Below are positions 8,871 through 17,745 of a stretch of DNA of 64,000 nt, piece after piece. Every line of letters begins with the position of its first letter. The stretch's first letter is position 1. Source of the stretch: Streptomyces sp. NRRL S-1022 (GTDB taxonomy: Bacteria; Actinomycetota; Actinomycetes; Streptomycetales; Streptomycetaceae); the NCBI RefSeq assembly GCF_000720135.1, contig NZ_JOIU01000010.1, forward strand, positions 62,001-126,000. The letters run 5' to 3'. The translations under genes and the position numbers were made by a program. The notes under the pieces are model-generated. The model searched no databases. It was not told the DNA's origin and saw only the letters and a program-made list of their open reading frames with translations.

Positions 8871-10355
8871 GTGGCCGTTACGGAGTCGATCGCCGGAGGC
8901 ACACCCGGGGAGGCGAGGGCCGTGCACGAGGGCATCCTGAGACGCCAGTCGGCGCGGGAGTCCTCGGCGCGCACCTACGCTCGCGCCCTGCCCATCGTCC
9001 CCGTCCGGGCGCGCGGGCTCACCATCGAGGGCGCCGACGGCCGCCGTTACCTGGACTGCCTCTCCGGCGCCGGCACCCTCGCCCTCGGCCACAACCACCC
9101 GGTCGTGCTGGAAGCCATCCGCAGCGTCCTCGACTCCGGCGCCCCGCTCTCCGTCCTCGACCTCGCGACCCCTGTCAAGGACGCCTTCGTCACCGAGCTG
9201 TTCCGCACCCTCCCGCCCGGCCTCGCCGACCGTGCCCGCGTCCAGTTCTGCGGACCGGCCGGCACCGACGCCGTCGAGGCCGCCCTCAAACTGGTCCGGG
9301 CCGCGACCGGCCGTTCCGGCATCCTCGCCTTCACCGGCGCCTACCACGGCATGACCGCCGGTGCCCTGGCCGCATCCGGTGGCGCCCGCGACATCCAGGT
9401 TGCCCGCCTGCCCTACCCGCAGGACTACCGCTGCCCCTTCGGCGTCGGCGGCCGGCCCGGCGCCGAATTCGCCGCCCGGTGGACGGAGTCCCTCCTCGAC
9501 GATCCCAAGTCCGGCGTACCCCTGCCGGCCGGCATGATCCTCGAACCCGTCCAGGGCGAGGGCGGAGTGATCCCCGCACCGGACGACTGGCTGCGCCGCA
9601 TGCGCCGGCTCACGGCGGACCGGTCCATCCCGCTGATCGCCGACGAGGTCCAGACCGGAGTCGGCCGCACAGGCGCCTTCTGGGCCGTCGACCACAGCGG
9701 CATCACCCCCGACGTCATGGTCCTGTCCAAGGCCATTGGCGGCAGCCTCCCGCTGGCCGTGATCGTCTACCGCGACGACCTCGACGTCTGGCAACCCGGC
9801 GCCCATGCCGGCACCTTCCGCGGCAACCAGCTCGCCATGGCCGCGGGCACCGCCACCCTCGCCTACGTCCGCGAGAACGCCCTCGCCGAACGCGCCGCCC
9901 TCCTCGGGACCCGCATGCTGACCCAACTCGCGGAACTCACCCACCAGTTCCCCTGCGTGGGCGACGTGCGAGGGCGCGGGCTGATGATCGGACTCGAACT
10001 GGTGGACCCGGACGCCGATCCCGCCACCGCACGCCCGGCACCCCCGGCCGACCACCCCGATGCCGCACCGGCCGCGCTGGCACCCGCCCGCACCCCGCCC
10101 CCAGCCGCGCCCGAACTGGCCGCCGCCGTACAGCGGGAGTGTCTCCAGCGCGGACTGATCGTCGAACTGGGCGGCCGGCACGCGTCCGTGGTCCGGCTGC
10201 TCCCACCTCTGACGCTCAGCGACGAACAGGCGACCGCCGTACTCGACCGCCTGGCCGACGCGGTGGCGGCGGCGGCCCGCCGCCACCAGAGCCACGGCCC
10301 GCAGCACGGCCCGCACCAGCAACGACACCCCGGCCCTGCCCAGCACACGGGCTGA
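8871..10355 (+). CDS. Class III PLP aminotransferase, diaminobutyrate-2-oxoglutarate type (siderophore locus)
   Basis: 494 residues. PLP-fold landmarks are intact: GPAGTDAVEAALKLVR, GAYHGMTAGALAASG, IADEVQTGVGRTG and the PLP lysine in VLSKAIGGSLPLAV. The segment LPYPQDYRCPFGVGG resembles RhbA/Dat enzymes that make 2,4-diaminobutyrate from aspartate semialdehyde for rhizobactin-like siderophores and diaminopropane synthesis. A Pro/Ala insertion near residues 382-415 interrupts the C-terminal domain. The GTG start at 8871 has GGGGAGG 10 nt upstream. It is the first gene of the NIS siderophore set and is followed after 174 bp by the synthetase. A diaminobutyrate decarboxylase, its usual partner, is absent from the window. 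Exact substrate is uncertain. Confidence 0.83.
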   Translation: MAVTESIAGGTPGEARAVHEGILRRQSARESSARTYARALPIVPVRARGLTIEGADGRRYLDCLSGAGTLALGHNHPVVLEAIRSVLDSGAPLSVLDLATPVKDAFVTELFRTLPPGLADRARVQFCGPAGTDAVEAALKLVRAATGRSGILAFTGAYHGMTAGALAASGGARDIQVARLPYPQDYRCPFGVGGRPGAEFAARWTESLLDDPKSGVPLPAGMILEPVQGEGGVIPAPDDWLRRMRRLTADRSIPLIADEVQTGVGRTGAFWAVDHSGITPDVMVLSKAIGGSLPLAVIVYRDDLDVWQPGAHAGTFRGNQLAMAAGTATLAYVRENALAERAALLGTRMLTQLAELTHQFPCVGDVRGRGLMIGLELVDPDADPATARPAPPADHPDAAPAALAPARTPPPAAPELAAAVQRECLQRGLIVELGGRHASVVRLLPPLTLSDEQATAVLDRLADAVAAAARRHQSHGPQHGPHQQRHPGPAQHTG

Positions 10356-10529
10356 ACCCCGCACACGCCCCACACCGGCATCGGTCACCGGACCACCATC
10401 CCGGCCCATCCCCACTCCATCCCCTCTCGTCCACACCCGCTCTCCACCCCACCCCCCTCGGCCACGGAGCAACGGCAACCGAGCGGGAGCGGACGACGCA
10501 ACGCCCGCACCAGCCCCAGAGGAGCCGTC

Positions 10530-12647
10530 ATGAACGCCACCCCCAGCCCCGACGGCCGCTCCGGCGCCCCCGACAACCAGGAAGCCGCCGGCACCCCCTC
10601 CTCCGCCGTACCGCTCACCGAGTCGGTCCCCCAGCAGAAGAAGCGACAGGCGGACCCCACCCGGCCAACAGCGCCAGGCGCCGACCCGCTGGAGGACCCC
10701 GATCCGCGCGCCGCGGCCCAGGCCGCCGCCGTCGAGAACCTCCTGCGCTGCTGGGCCCGCGAGACGGGCCTCACCGCTCCCACGACCGGCAGCCTCCGCA
10801 TCCCACTGCCCGCCAGCGGAACCGTCCTCGTCGCACCGGTCCGCTACTGGTCCCAGACCGGCTGGCACCGCTTCGACCCACCTCGCCTCGCCTGCGCCCC
10901 CGACACCGCGCCCCCCATCGACGCCGTCACCCTCGCCGCGCTGCTCGCCAGGGAGACCACCGGCAGCGGCGACGGCGATGACACCGCCTCCGGTTCGGGT
11001 GACGGCACTGGGGAGTGCCTCCACCGGACTGGGCCCAGCGATGCGAATGCTGTGGGCTCGGACGAAGGTGCCACCACCGCCGTCGCCGACTACGGACTCA
11101 GCAACGGCAACGGCAACGGCAACGGCACTGGCACTGGCACTGGCACTGGCACCGAGAACGGCACCACCCCCACCCCCGGCGACAGCGCCGACCTCCTGGC
11201 CAGGGTGGCCGACTCCGTTCGCCGTACCGCGGACTTCGTCCGGCAGCGACGCGAACACCCCGCCGACACCACCGACCTTTTCCTCAGTGCCGAACAGGCC
11301 CTCCTCCTCGGACACCCCCTGCACCCGACCCCCAAGAGCCGGGAAGGCCTGACCGAGGCCGAAGCCGACAGGTACTCACCGGAGCTGCGCGGCTCCTTCC
11401 CCCTGCACTGGCTGGCCGTCGCCCCCTCTCTCCTCGCGACAGACTCCGCCTGGACCGAGCGCGGCCGTCCGGTTCCCGCAGGCCATCTCGTCCGACAGCT
11501 CGCCGGGACCGAACTGCCCCTGCCCGACGGCCACACCGCCCTGCCGCTGCACCCCTGGCAGGCGCGCGAAGTACGGCTCCGCGCATCCGTCGCCGCACTG
11601 CTCGACTCCGGACTCCTCCGCGACCTCGGCCCCGTCGGCCCTCCTTGGCACCCCACCTCCTCCGTCAGGACCGTTCACCGATCCGGTGTCCCCGCGATGC
11701 TCAAGCTCTCGCTGGCCCTGCGCATCACCAACTCCCGCCGTGAGAACCTCCGTAAGGAACTGCACCGCGGAGTCGAGGTGCACCGACTGCTCCGCACCGG
11801 CCTGGCCCGTCACTGGCAGGCGGTACACCCCGGCTTCGACATCGTCCGGGACCCGGCCTGGCTCGCCGTCGACGACCCGGACGGCCTGCCCGTACCGGGA
11901 CTCGACGTGATGATCCGGCACAACCCCTTCGCCCCGGCCGACGACGTCGGCTGCGTAGCCGGACTCGTCTCACCCCGCCCGCTCGCCGAGCCGCCCGCCG
12001 GCACACCGTCACGCCACGCCCGGCCGATGCGGTCCCGCCTGGCCCAGCTCGTCGTACGCCTCGCCGCACGCACCGGCCGGCCCGTCGGCGTCGTCGCCGC
12101 CGAGTGGTTCCTGCGCTACCTGGAGCAGGTCGTCCGTCCCGTCCTCTGGCTGGACGGCGAGGCCGGTATCGCCCTCGAAGCCCATCAGCAGAACACGCTG
12201 CTCCTGCTGGACAGCGACGGCTGGCCCGCCGGCGGCCGTTACCGGGACAACCAGGGCTACTACTTCCGGGAGTCCCGCCGTGCCGAACTGGACGCCCGGC
12301 TGCCGGGCATCGGCGAACACAGCGACACCTTCGTCCCGGACGAGGTCACCGACGAACGCTTCGCCTACTACCTCGCCGTCAACAACGTGCTGGGCCTGAT
12401 CGGTGCCTTCGGCTCCCAGCGCCTCGCCGACGAGCGACTGCTCCTCGCAGCCTTCCGCCGTTTCCTCACCGACCTCGCCTCAGGGGTCGCCCCGCTGCGC
12501 ACTTCCCTGCCCGGCCGCCTGCTCGACTCACCCGTCCTGCGCTGTAAGGCCAACCTGCTGACCCGGCTGCACGGCCTCGACGAACTCGTCGGTCCGGTCG
12601 ACACCCAGTCCGTCTACGTCACCATCGCCAACCCCCTCCATTCCTGA
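10530..12647 (+). CDS. IucA/IucC-family NRPS-independent siderophore synthetase
   Basis: NIS synthetases join a carboxylate such as citrate to an amine or hydroxamate by ATP-dependent adenylation. The 705-residue protein has family landmarks GHPLHPTPKSREG (about 260), LHPWQAREV (about 345), MLKLSLALRITNSRRE (about 390) and EAHQQNTLLLL (about 550), followed by the C-terminal FhuF-like iron-transporter/reductase region. Residues about 146-220 form a Gly/Asn/Thr/Asp-rich insertion with a hexanucleotide repeat, unlike the rest of the family. ATG 10530 is preceded by AGAGGAG. The neighbouring aminotransferase and GNAT genes form a compact siderophore locus; type A/B/C assignment and the product cannot be read. 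Confidence 0.9.
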   Translation: MNATPSPDGRSGAPDNQEAAGTPSSAVPLTESVPQQKKRQADPTRPTAPGADPLEDPDPRAAAQAAAVENLLRCWARETGLTAPTTGSLRIPLPASGTVLVAPVRYWSQTGWHRFDPPRLACAPDTAPPIDAVTLAALLARETTGSGDGDDTASGSGDGTGECLHRTGPSDANAVGSDEGATTAVADYGLSNGNGNGNGTGTGTGTGTENGTTPTPGDSADLLARVADSVRRTADFVRQRREHPADTTDLFLSAEQALLLGHPLHPTPKSREGLTEAEADRYSPELRGSFPLHWLAVAPSLLATDSAWTERGRPVPAGHLVRQLAGTELPLPDGHTALPLHPWQAREVRLRASVAALLDSGLLRDLGPVGPPWHPTSSVRTVHRSGVPAMLKLSLALRITNSRRENLRKELHRGVEVHRLLRTGLARHWQAVHPGFDIVRDPAWLAVDDPDGLPVPGLDVMIRHNPFAPADDVGCVAGLVSPRPLAEPPAGTPSRHARPMRSRLAQLVVRLAARTGRPVGVVAAEWFLRYLEQVVRPVLWLDGEAGIALEAHQQNTLLLLDSDGWPAGGRYRDNQGYYFRESRRAELDARLPGIGEHSDTFVPDEVTDERFAYYLAVNNVLGLIGAFGSQRLADERLLLAAFRRFLTDLASGVAPLRTSLPGRLLDSPVLRCKANLLTRLHGLDELVGPVDTQSVYVTIANPLHS
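11100..11151 (+). repeat. Hexanucleotide repeats within the siderophore synthetase gene
   Basis: Four copies of a GGCAAC-type hexamer run straight into four copies of a GGCACT-type hexamer, encoding Gly-Asn then Gly-Thr dipeptides. The period keeps the frame, so slippage would lengthen or shorten a flexible loop without breaking the protein. Confidence 0.85.
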
Positions 12648-12755
12648 ACGGAGTACTCCCACGTATCACCGCGCGGACCGCACCTTCAGCGAGCCGCACC
12701 GTCTCCCGCACATCCGAGGAACATGACCCACCTCGTCTCCTGAGAGGAGCGCACC

Positions 12756-13526
12756 GTGCCTCCCACCGACGCGAGCGCCGGAACCGGTCCCGTCTCTGCG
12801 CGCACGGACGGCGCCGGACACCGAGCGGACACCGCAGGCCCGCGGAACTCCCGGTTCGGCCGGCTCACCGTCCAGGACGACGACCCGGACAGCGAGGACA
12901 CACTGGAACTGAGCCTCCCCGCCCAGTTCTTCGCCCTCTACGCCGGGGCGCCGGGCGCCCTCCTCAGCAGACTCGCCACATGGGGTCCGGTCACGACCCG
13001 TGCCGGCTCCTTCCGGCTCGCGCCCGTACGCCTCGATCAAGACCTGCCGATCGTCCACCGCTGGATGAACGACCCCGCCGTCGCGCGATTCTGGGAGCTG
13101 GCCGGGCCCCGGAACCGGACGGAGGAGCACCTACGGGCGCAACTCCACGACGACGGGCGCAGCGTGCCGTGTCTCGGCGTCCTCGACGGCACCCCGATGA
13201 GCTACTGGGAGGTCTACCGGGCCGACCTGGATCCGCTGGCCCACCACTACCCGGCCCGTCCGTACGACATCGGGATCCACCTCCTCATCGGTGACGCCGC
13301 TGACCGGAGTCGCGGGCTCGGTTCCGCCCTGCTTCGCGCCGTGGCCGACCTGATCCTCGACCGGTGTCCCACCTGTGCACGTGTCGTGTCAGAACCCGAT
13401 CTACGCAACACCCCCTCCGTCGCCGCGTTCCTGAGCGCCGGCTTCCGGTACGCGGCCGAGGTCGACCTGCCGGGCAAGCGGGCCGCCCTCATGATCCGGG
13501 ACCGAATCCTGCGCGATGCCCTGTAG
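12756..13526 (+). CDS. GNAT acyltransferase, IucB/RhbD-like (siderophore locus)
   Basis: 256 residues; the first 85 are poorly conserved-looking and the GNAT domain fills the rest. DLPIVHRWMNDPAVARFWEL, PMSYWEVYRADLD, PYDIGIHLLIG and RGLGSALLRAVADL match siderophore-type acetyltransferases (AlcB/IucB/RhbD) that acylate a hydroxylamine or amine to form a hydroxamate. The acetyl-CoA loop is DRSRGLGSAL. The GTG start at 12756 is preceded by GAGAGGAG. It lies 108 bp after the synthetase on the same strand and is probably co-expressed. An N-hydroxylating monooxygenase, normally required before acylation, is not nearby, so the amine may come from elsewhere or be acylated directly. Confidence 0.8.
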   Translation: MPPTDASAGTGPVSARTDGAGHRADTAGPRNSRFGRLTVQDDDPDSEDTLELSLPAQFFALYAGAPGALLSRLATWGPVTTRAGSFRLAPVRLDQDLPIVHRWMNDPAVARFWELAGPRNRTEEHLRAQLHDDGRSVPCLGVLDGTPMSYWEVYRADLDPLAHHYPARPYDIGIHLLIGDAADRSRGLGSALLRAVADLILDRCPTCARVVSEPDLRNTPSVAAFLSAGFRYAAEVDLPGKRAALMIRDRILRDAL

Positions 13527-14048
13527 CGCCGCGTGATCGGCCGCTCACCATGAGATACGAGCGGCGCGCTCCCAGTGTTCCCGGTTCGGGAAAAAATTCG
13601 ACCGACATCCGGCGAGCGCATCCTGCGAGCCGAAGACGGGGCCGGGGCCAGGGCCAGGATCGATCCGGGTGCGAGCGGTGGTGCGGGCACGGCACCGGTG
13701 CCGCCCGTCACTGTCCTCCCACCCCGCCCAAGCGCTGACGGTCTCCCACGGGCGAGGCACCAGCGCCTCGCCCGTACCACCGGAGCTCGGTCGGCGGAGC
13801 CGGTCGCCTGGCCCGCACGACCGGCGCCTTGCCGGTCACCGGTGCCGCGAACCGGCGCACCCGTACGTCGTCCGCACCGCTCCCCGGCGTCAACCCAGCC
13901 CCAGCCCACCCCCAAGCCCGCCCGAACACAAGCCCCAGCCCCAGCCCAGCCCCAGCCCACCCCGCCCAGGAGCCCCGGCCGTGATTCCACCCCCTGCCCC
14001 CGCCGTGACCACCCGCTTGTCAGTGCAGGGCCGTAGGGTGGTCTGGCT
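13527..14048. other. C-rich low-complexity intergenic region upstream of the DinG-like helicase
   Basis: A 7-bp inverted repeat (GCCGCTC 13540-13546 / GAGCGGC 13559-13565) just after the acyltransferase stop may be a weak terminator. Bases about 13890-13970 are a run of imperfect CCCAGC / CCCACC units on one strand. TAGGGT at 14034-14039 is a -10 candidate 9 nt before the helicase ATG. No gene is supported. Confidence 0.5.
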
Positions 14049-16040
14049 ATGACGAAGCCCCCACTCTCCGAACTCCTGCATGCCGCCGTCGCAGCCGTCG
14101 GCGGCACGGAGCGCCCCGGCCAGGTGACCATGGCCGAAGCGGTCGCCGAGGCGATCGACGACGGATCCCACCTGCTGGTCCAGGCCGGCACCGGCACCGG
14201 AAAGTCGCTCGGCTATCTCGTGCCCGCGCTCGCGCACGGAGAACGGGTGGTCGTCGCGACAGCCACGCTCGCCCTGCAGCGCCAGCTCGTGGAGCGGGAC
14301 CTGCCGCGCACGGTCGACGCCCTGCATCCGCTGCTGCGCCGCCGCCCGGAGTTCGCGATGCTCAAGGGCAGGTCGAACTATCTCTGCCTGCACCGTCTGC
14401 ACGAGGGCATGCCGCAGGACGAGGAGGAGGGGCTGTTCGACCAGTTCGAGGCCGCCGCGCCGACCAGCAAGCTGGGCCAGGACCTGCTGAGGCTGCGGGA
14501 CTGGGCGGACGAGACGGAGAACGGCGACCGCGACGATCTCACCCCGGGCGTCTCGGACCGCGCTTGGGCGCAGGTGTCGGTGTCGTCCCGGGAGTGCCTG
14601 GGCGCGTCGAAGTGCGCGTACGGCGCCGAGTGCTTCGCAGAGATGGCCCGTGAGCAGGCCAAGCTCGCCGAGGTCGTGGTCACCAACCACGCCCTGCTGG
14701 CCATCGACGCCATCGAGGGCGCCCCGGTGCTGCCGCAGCACGAGGTGCTGATCGTGGACGAGGCGCACGAACTCGTCTCCCGGGTCACCGGGGTCGCCAC
14801 CGGCGAACTCACACCCGGGCAGGTCAACCGTGCCGTGCGCCGTGCCGCCAAGCTGGTCAACGAGAAGGCCGCCGATCAGCTCCAGACCGCCGCCGAGGGC
14901 TTCGAGCGGCTCATGGAGCTCGCGCTGCCGGGCCGCCTGGAGGAGATCCCGGAGGACCTCGGTTACGCCTTGATGGCGTTGCGGGACGCCGCCCGCACGG
15001 TGATCAGCGGGATCGGTGCGACCCGTGACAAGTCGGTCCAGGACGAGGACGCGGTCCGCAAGCAGGCGCTGGCCTCGGTGGAGAGCGTGCACGACGTGGC
15101 CGAGCGGGTCCTGAACGGCTCCGAGTGGGACGTCGTCTGGTACGAGCGGCACGACCGCTTCGGCGCGTCTCTCCGGGTCGCCCCCATGTCGGTCTCCGGC
15201 CTGCTCAGGGAGAAGCTCTTCGCCGACCGGGCCGTCGTCCTCACCTCGGCGACGCTGAAACTGGGCGGAGACTTCAACGGCGTCGGTGCCTCCCTGGGGC
15301 TCGGCCCCGAGGGCACGGAGGGCGAGGACCTGCCGAAGTGGAAGGGTGTCGACGTCGGCTCGCCCTTCGACTACCGCAAGCAAGGGATCCTCTACGTCGC
15401 GAAGCACCTGGCGCGCCCAGCGCGTGACGGCGAGCGCGCCGACATGCTGGACGAGCTGACCGAGCTGATCCAGGCGGCCGGCGGACGCACCCTCGGTCTG
15501 TTCTCGTCGATGCGGGCCGCCCAGCTCGCCGCGGAGGAGCTGCGCTCCCGGATCCCCGAGTTCCCGATCCTGCTCCAGGGGGAGGAGACGCTCGGCGAAC
15601 TGATCAAGAACTTCGCGGCCGACCCGAAGACCTGTCTGTTCGGCACGCTGTCGCTGTGGCAGGGCGTCGATGTCCCCGGCCCCAGCTGTCAGCTCGTAGT
15701 CATGGACAAGATTCCCTTCCCGAGGCCCGACGATCCGCTGATGAGCGCACGCCAGAAGGCGGTGGAGGACGCCGGCGGAAACGGCTTCATGGCGGTGGCC
15801 GCCACCCATGCGGCCCTCCTCATGGCCCAGGGCGCCGGCCGTCTCGTCCGGGCGTCCGGCGACCGCGGCGTGGTGGCCGTCCTGGACCAGCGGCTGGCCA
15901 CCGCCCGGTATGGCGGCTACCTCAAGGCGTCACTGCCGGACTTCTGGTACACGACGGACCGCAATCAGGTCCGCAAGTCCCTCGCGGCGATCGACGCGGT
16001 GGCGAAGCAGACGGAGACGCCGTCAGCGATGGCCAAGTGA
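14049..16040 (+). CDS. DinG/XPD-family ATP-dependent DNA helicase with four-cysteine iron-sulphur site
   Basis: 663 residues, a superfamily 2 helicase. Walker A is AGTGTGKS (46-53) and the DEAH box is VDEAHEL (about 236). Four cysteines at 113, 183, 189 and 195 have the spacing of the [4Fe-4S] domain of XPD/DinG helicases. C-terminal motifs include VVLTSATL, GTLSLWQGVDVPG and GAGRLVRASGDRG. Such enzymes unwind 5'-to-3' and resolve R-loops, G-quadruplexes or damaged forks. It lies convergent to lexA, a repair neighbourhood; no SOS box is visible in front of this gene. No nuclease domain is seen, so it is the short DinG (YoaA-like) form. Confidence 0.9.
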   Translation: MTKPPLSELLHAAVAAVGGTERPGQVTMAEAVAEAIDDGSHLLVQAGTGTGKSLGYLVPALAHGERVVVATATLALQRQLVERDLPRTVDALHPLLRRRPEFAMLKGRSNYLCLHRLHEGMPQDEEEGLFDQFEAAAPTSKLGQDLLRLRDWADETENGDRDDLTPGVSDRAWAQVSVSSRECLGASKCAYGAECFAEMAREQAKLAEVVVTNHALLAIDAIEGAPVLPQHEVLIVDEAHELVSRVTGVATGELTPGQVNRAVRRAAKLVNEKAADQLQTAAEGFERLMELALPGRLEEIPEDLGYALMALRDAARTVISGIGATRDKSVQDEDAVRKQALASVESVHDVAERVLNGSEWDVVWYERHDRFGASLRVAPMSVSGLLREKLFADRAVVLTSATLKLGGDFNGVGASLGLGPEGTEGEDLPKWKGVDVGSPFDYRKQGILYVAKHLARPARDGERADMLDELTELIQAAGGRTLGLFSSMRAAQLAAEELRSRIPEFPILLQGEETLGELIKNFAADPKTCLFGTLSLWQGVDVPGPSCQLVVMDKIPFPRPDDPLMSARQKAVEDAGGNGFMAVAATHAALLMAQGAGRLVRASGDRGVVAVLDQRLATARYGGYLKASLPDFWYTTDRNQVRKSLAAIDAVAKQTETPSAMAK

Positions 16041-16046
16041 TCGCGG

Positions 16047-16076
16047 GGTAGCCCGACCGGCGCAGGCCGGGCTACC
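16047..16076 (+). terminator. Terminator of the DinG-like helicase gene
   Basis: Perfect 9-bp inverted repeat GGTAGCCCG (16047-16055) / CGGGCTACC (16068-16076) with a 12-base loop, starting 7 bases after the stop codon. Confidence 0.75.
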
Positions 16077-16230
16077 TTCGCGAGGTCTCCGGCCCCGGCT
16101 GCCCCGAGGATCCGGCGACACACGCAAGACCGCCGGACACGCGCAGGGCGCCGAACTCGCGCAGGTGCGCCGAATGGACGCAAGACCACCAAAAAACACG
16201 AAGGTCCGCCGCAAAGCACGAAGGTGGGCC

Positions 16231-16338
16231 CGGGCACCTTCAGGATCCCGGGCACCTTCAGGATCCCGAGCACCTTCAGGACCCCGAGCACCTTCAGGAC
16301 CCCGGACACATGCAGGGCCCCGGGCACATGCAGGACCC
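16231..16338. repeat. Minisatellite: six 18-bp units between dinG-like and lexA
   Basis: Units start at 16231, 16249, 16267, 16285, 16303 and 16321. Units 1 and 2 read CGGGCACCTTCAGGATCC, units 3 and 4 CGAGCACCTTCAGGACCC, and units 5 and 6 carry CACATGCAGG. Neighbouring units are identical or nearly so, showing stepwise duplication. More degenerate CACGCGCAGG-like pieces precede it from about 16120. The array is non-coding as far as I can tell and lies between two converging genes. Confidence 0.88.
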
Positions 16339-16363
16339 CGGAACCGGCGCAGGGGTTCCGGGG
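16336..16363 (-). terminator. Probable lexA terminator
   Basis: Perfect 10-bp inverted repeat CCCCGGAACC (16336-16345) / GGTTCCGGGG (16354-16363) with an 8-base loop, about 40 bases beyond the lexA stop. It overlaps the end of the 18-bp repeat array. Confidence 0.65.
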
Positions 16364-16403
16364 CCCGGTCAGGGAGCGAGCGGCCGCCCGCCCGCCGCGG
16401 CCG

Positions 16404-17183
16404 TCACACGCGGCGCAGCACTGCGACGACCTTGCCGAGGATGGTCGCGTCGTCGCCGGGGATCGGCTCGTAGGCCGCGTTGTGGGGGAGGAGCCACACG
16501 TGGCCGTCCTCGCGCTTGAAGCGCTTGACGGTGGCTTCGCCGTCGAGCATGGCGGCCACGATGTCGCCGTTCTCGGCGACCGGCTGGCGGCGCACGGTGA
16601 CCCAGTCGCCGTCACAGATGGCGGCCTCGATCATGGAGTCGCCGACCACCTTGAGGACGAACAGTTCGCCGTCACCGACGAGCTGTCGGGGGAGGGGGAA
16701 GACGTCCTCGACGGACTCCTCCGCGAGGATCGGGCCGCCGGCCGCGATACGGCCCACCAGCGGGACGTACGACGCGGCGGGCTTGCCGGCGGTGTCCGTC
16801 GGCTGCACGGTGACGGCCTGGTCGGAGCCACGCACCTCGTACGCGCGCGGGCGGTGCGGGTCGCGGCGCAGGAAGCCCTTGCGCTCCAGCGCCATCAGCT
16901 GGTGGGCGACCGACGACGTGCTGGACAGGCCCACGGCCTGGCCGATCTCCCGCATGGACGGCGGGTAGCCGCGCCGCTGTACCGAGTCCCTGATGACCTC
17001 GATCACCCGGCGCTGCCGGTCGGTGAGTCCGGAACTGTCCGCCCGGATGCCTGGAGGTCGCCCCGGCAGGGAGCGCTTGTGTGCCTCGGGATTCGTGGCT
17101 TCGTTCATCGCGTGTACCGGCTCGACTCGGCCCTGGGAGCGGTCCTGGGCGGTGATGGTGGCACTGTCTGCGGTGGTGGTCAC
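16404..17183 (-). CDS. lexA: LexA, SOS-response repressor
   Basis: LexA represses DNA-damage genes until RecA-ssDNA triggers its self-cleavage. The 259-residue protein has an N-terminal extension of about 53 residues, a winged helix-turn-helix ([15 protein letters not shown] to [12 protein letters not shown], 53-113) and a peptidase S24 domain. The Ala148-Gly149 cleavage site lies in GRIAAGG, with nucleophile Ser183 (VGDSM) and general base Lys220 ([11 protein letters not shown]). The GTG at 17183 has GAGAGGGG about 7 nt upstream; the M at residue 26 is a possible later start. A perfect SOS box lies 61 bp upstream, so it represses itself. It is convergent with the DinG-like gene and divergent from nrdR. 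Confidence 0.95.
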   Translation of the reverse strand: MTTTADSATITAQDRSQGRVEPVHAMNEATNPEAHKRSLPGRPPGIRADSSGLTDRQRRVIEVIRDSVQRRGYPPSMREIGQAVGLSSTSSVAHQLMALERKGFLRRDPHRPRAYEVRGSDQAVTVQPTDTAGKPAASYVPLVGRIAAGGPILAEESVEDVFPLPRQLVGDGELFVLKVVGDSMIEAAICDGDWVTVRRQPVAENGDIVAAMLDGEATVKRFKREDGHVWLLPHNAAYEPIPGDDATILGKVVAVLRRV

Positions 17184-17243
17184 GTCGGCCCCTCTCGATG
17201 GTCTCCCTGCTGCACAACGGTAGTTGCTTTCGAAAGGTTGCGC

Positions 17244-17257
17244 CAAACACACGTTCG
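17244..17257 (-). promoter_or_regulatory. SOS (LexA) box upstream of lexA
   Basis: On the minus strand this reads CGAACGTGTGTTTG, matching all 14 positions of the Gram-positive/actinobacterial consensus CGAACrnryGTTyG. It lies 61-74 bp upstream of the lexA start, consistent with autorepression. Confidence 0.9.
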
Positions 17258-17591
17258 AGTGAAAAAGTGCGTTTCGCCTGACGTAATCACGTGTCTGGGT
17301 GTATGGCTGGCGCGACACTCGGCGGGCAAAAGCACCCATTGCTGTACTCTTCACCGCCGGGGTCGCTCGCCTCGTGGGCTGCGTCCCAGTCTGCCATCCG
17401 GAATCCCGCGGTCCGGGATCCGGGGTCCGTTCTGCGCGGGAGAGCCACGCGTCCTCCCTGCGGCGCCCACGGTATCCCCGCAAGCGCCACGGCGGCACCG
17501 CTCGGCCCCCGCGTGTCCTCGCCGGTCTCTTCGGACCCCTGGACCTGCTGTTTCCGCGCGACACGCGCGCCTGCCCCGATTTTTGAGCCGA

Positions 17592-17639
17592 GCCCTACAT
17601 GTAGTGGTTGGATGGCTACAGTCGCCCAGAAGTTGTGGT
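17592..17639 (+). promoter_or_regulatory. Two candidate NrdR boxes upstream of nrdR-nrdJ
   Basis: Box 1 (17592-17608) is GCCCTACATGTAGTGGT, centred on the palindrome CTACATGTAG. Box 2 (17624-17639) is GCCCAGAAGTTGTGGT. They start 32 bp apart, three helical turns, the arrangement known for NrdR, which binds paired boxes in front of ribonucleotide reductase operons. NrdR encoded just downstream would thus repress its own operon. Confidence 0.62.
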
Positions 17640-17745
17640 CCCCCGGGTCCGAGCCGGCTCCGGGATCGCCTATGCTTAGGGCTGCTTCGCGGGGCCCCCG
17701 GGTCCGGTGAGGCTGACGAGTCTGCTGTGAGGAGGGTTGGAGAAC

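Larger units (their letters stand above)
17184..17745. other. Divergent lexA / nrdR control region
   Basis: A 562-bp region holding the lexA SOS box and the two candidate NrdR boxes listed separately. GC content drops between about 17220 and 17300. TATGCT at 17675-17680 is a possible -10 for nrdR without a clear -35. No small gene is supported. Confidence 0.6.

Noticed and set aside
8415..11324. Minus-strand open frame of about 970 codons across the siderophore locus
   Set aside because: No domain is seen and it covers two clearly coding genes and their non-coding leader; a GC-bias shadow.
13890..13970. Possible CRISPR-like or regulatory repeat CCCAGC
   Set aside because: The units are short, irregular and without unique spacers; simple C-rich low complexity.
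16231..16338. CRISPR array
   Set aside because: The 18-bp units abut each other with no spacers; a tandem minisatellite.
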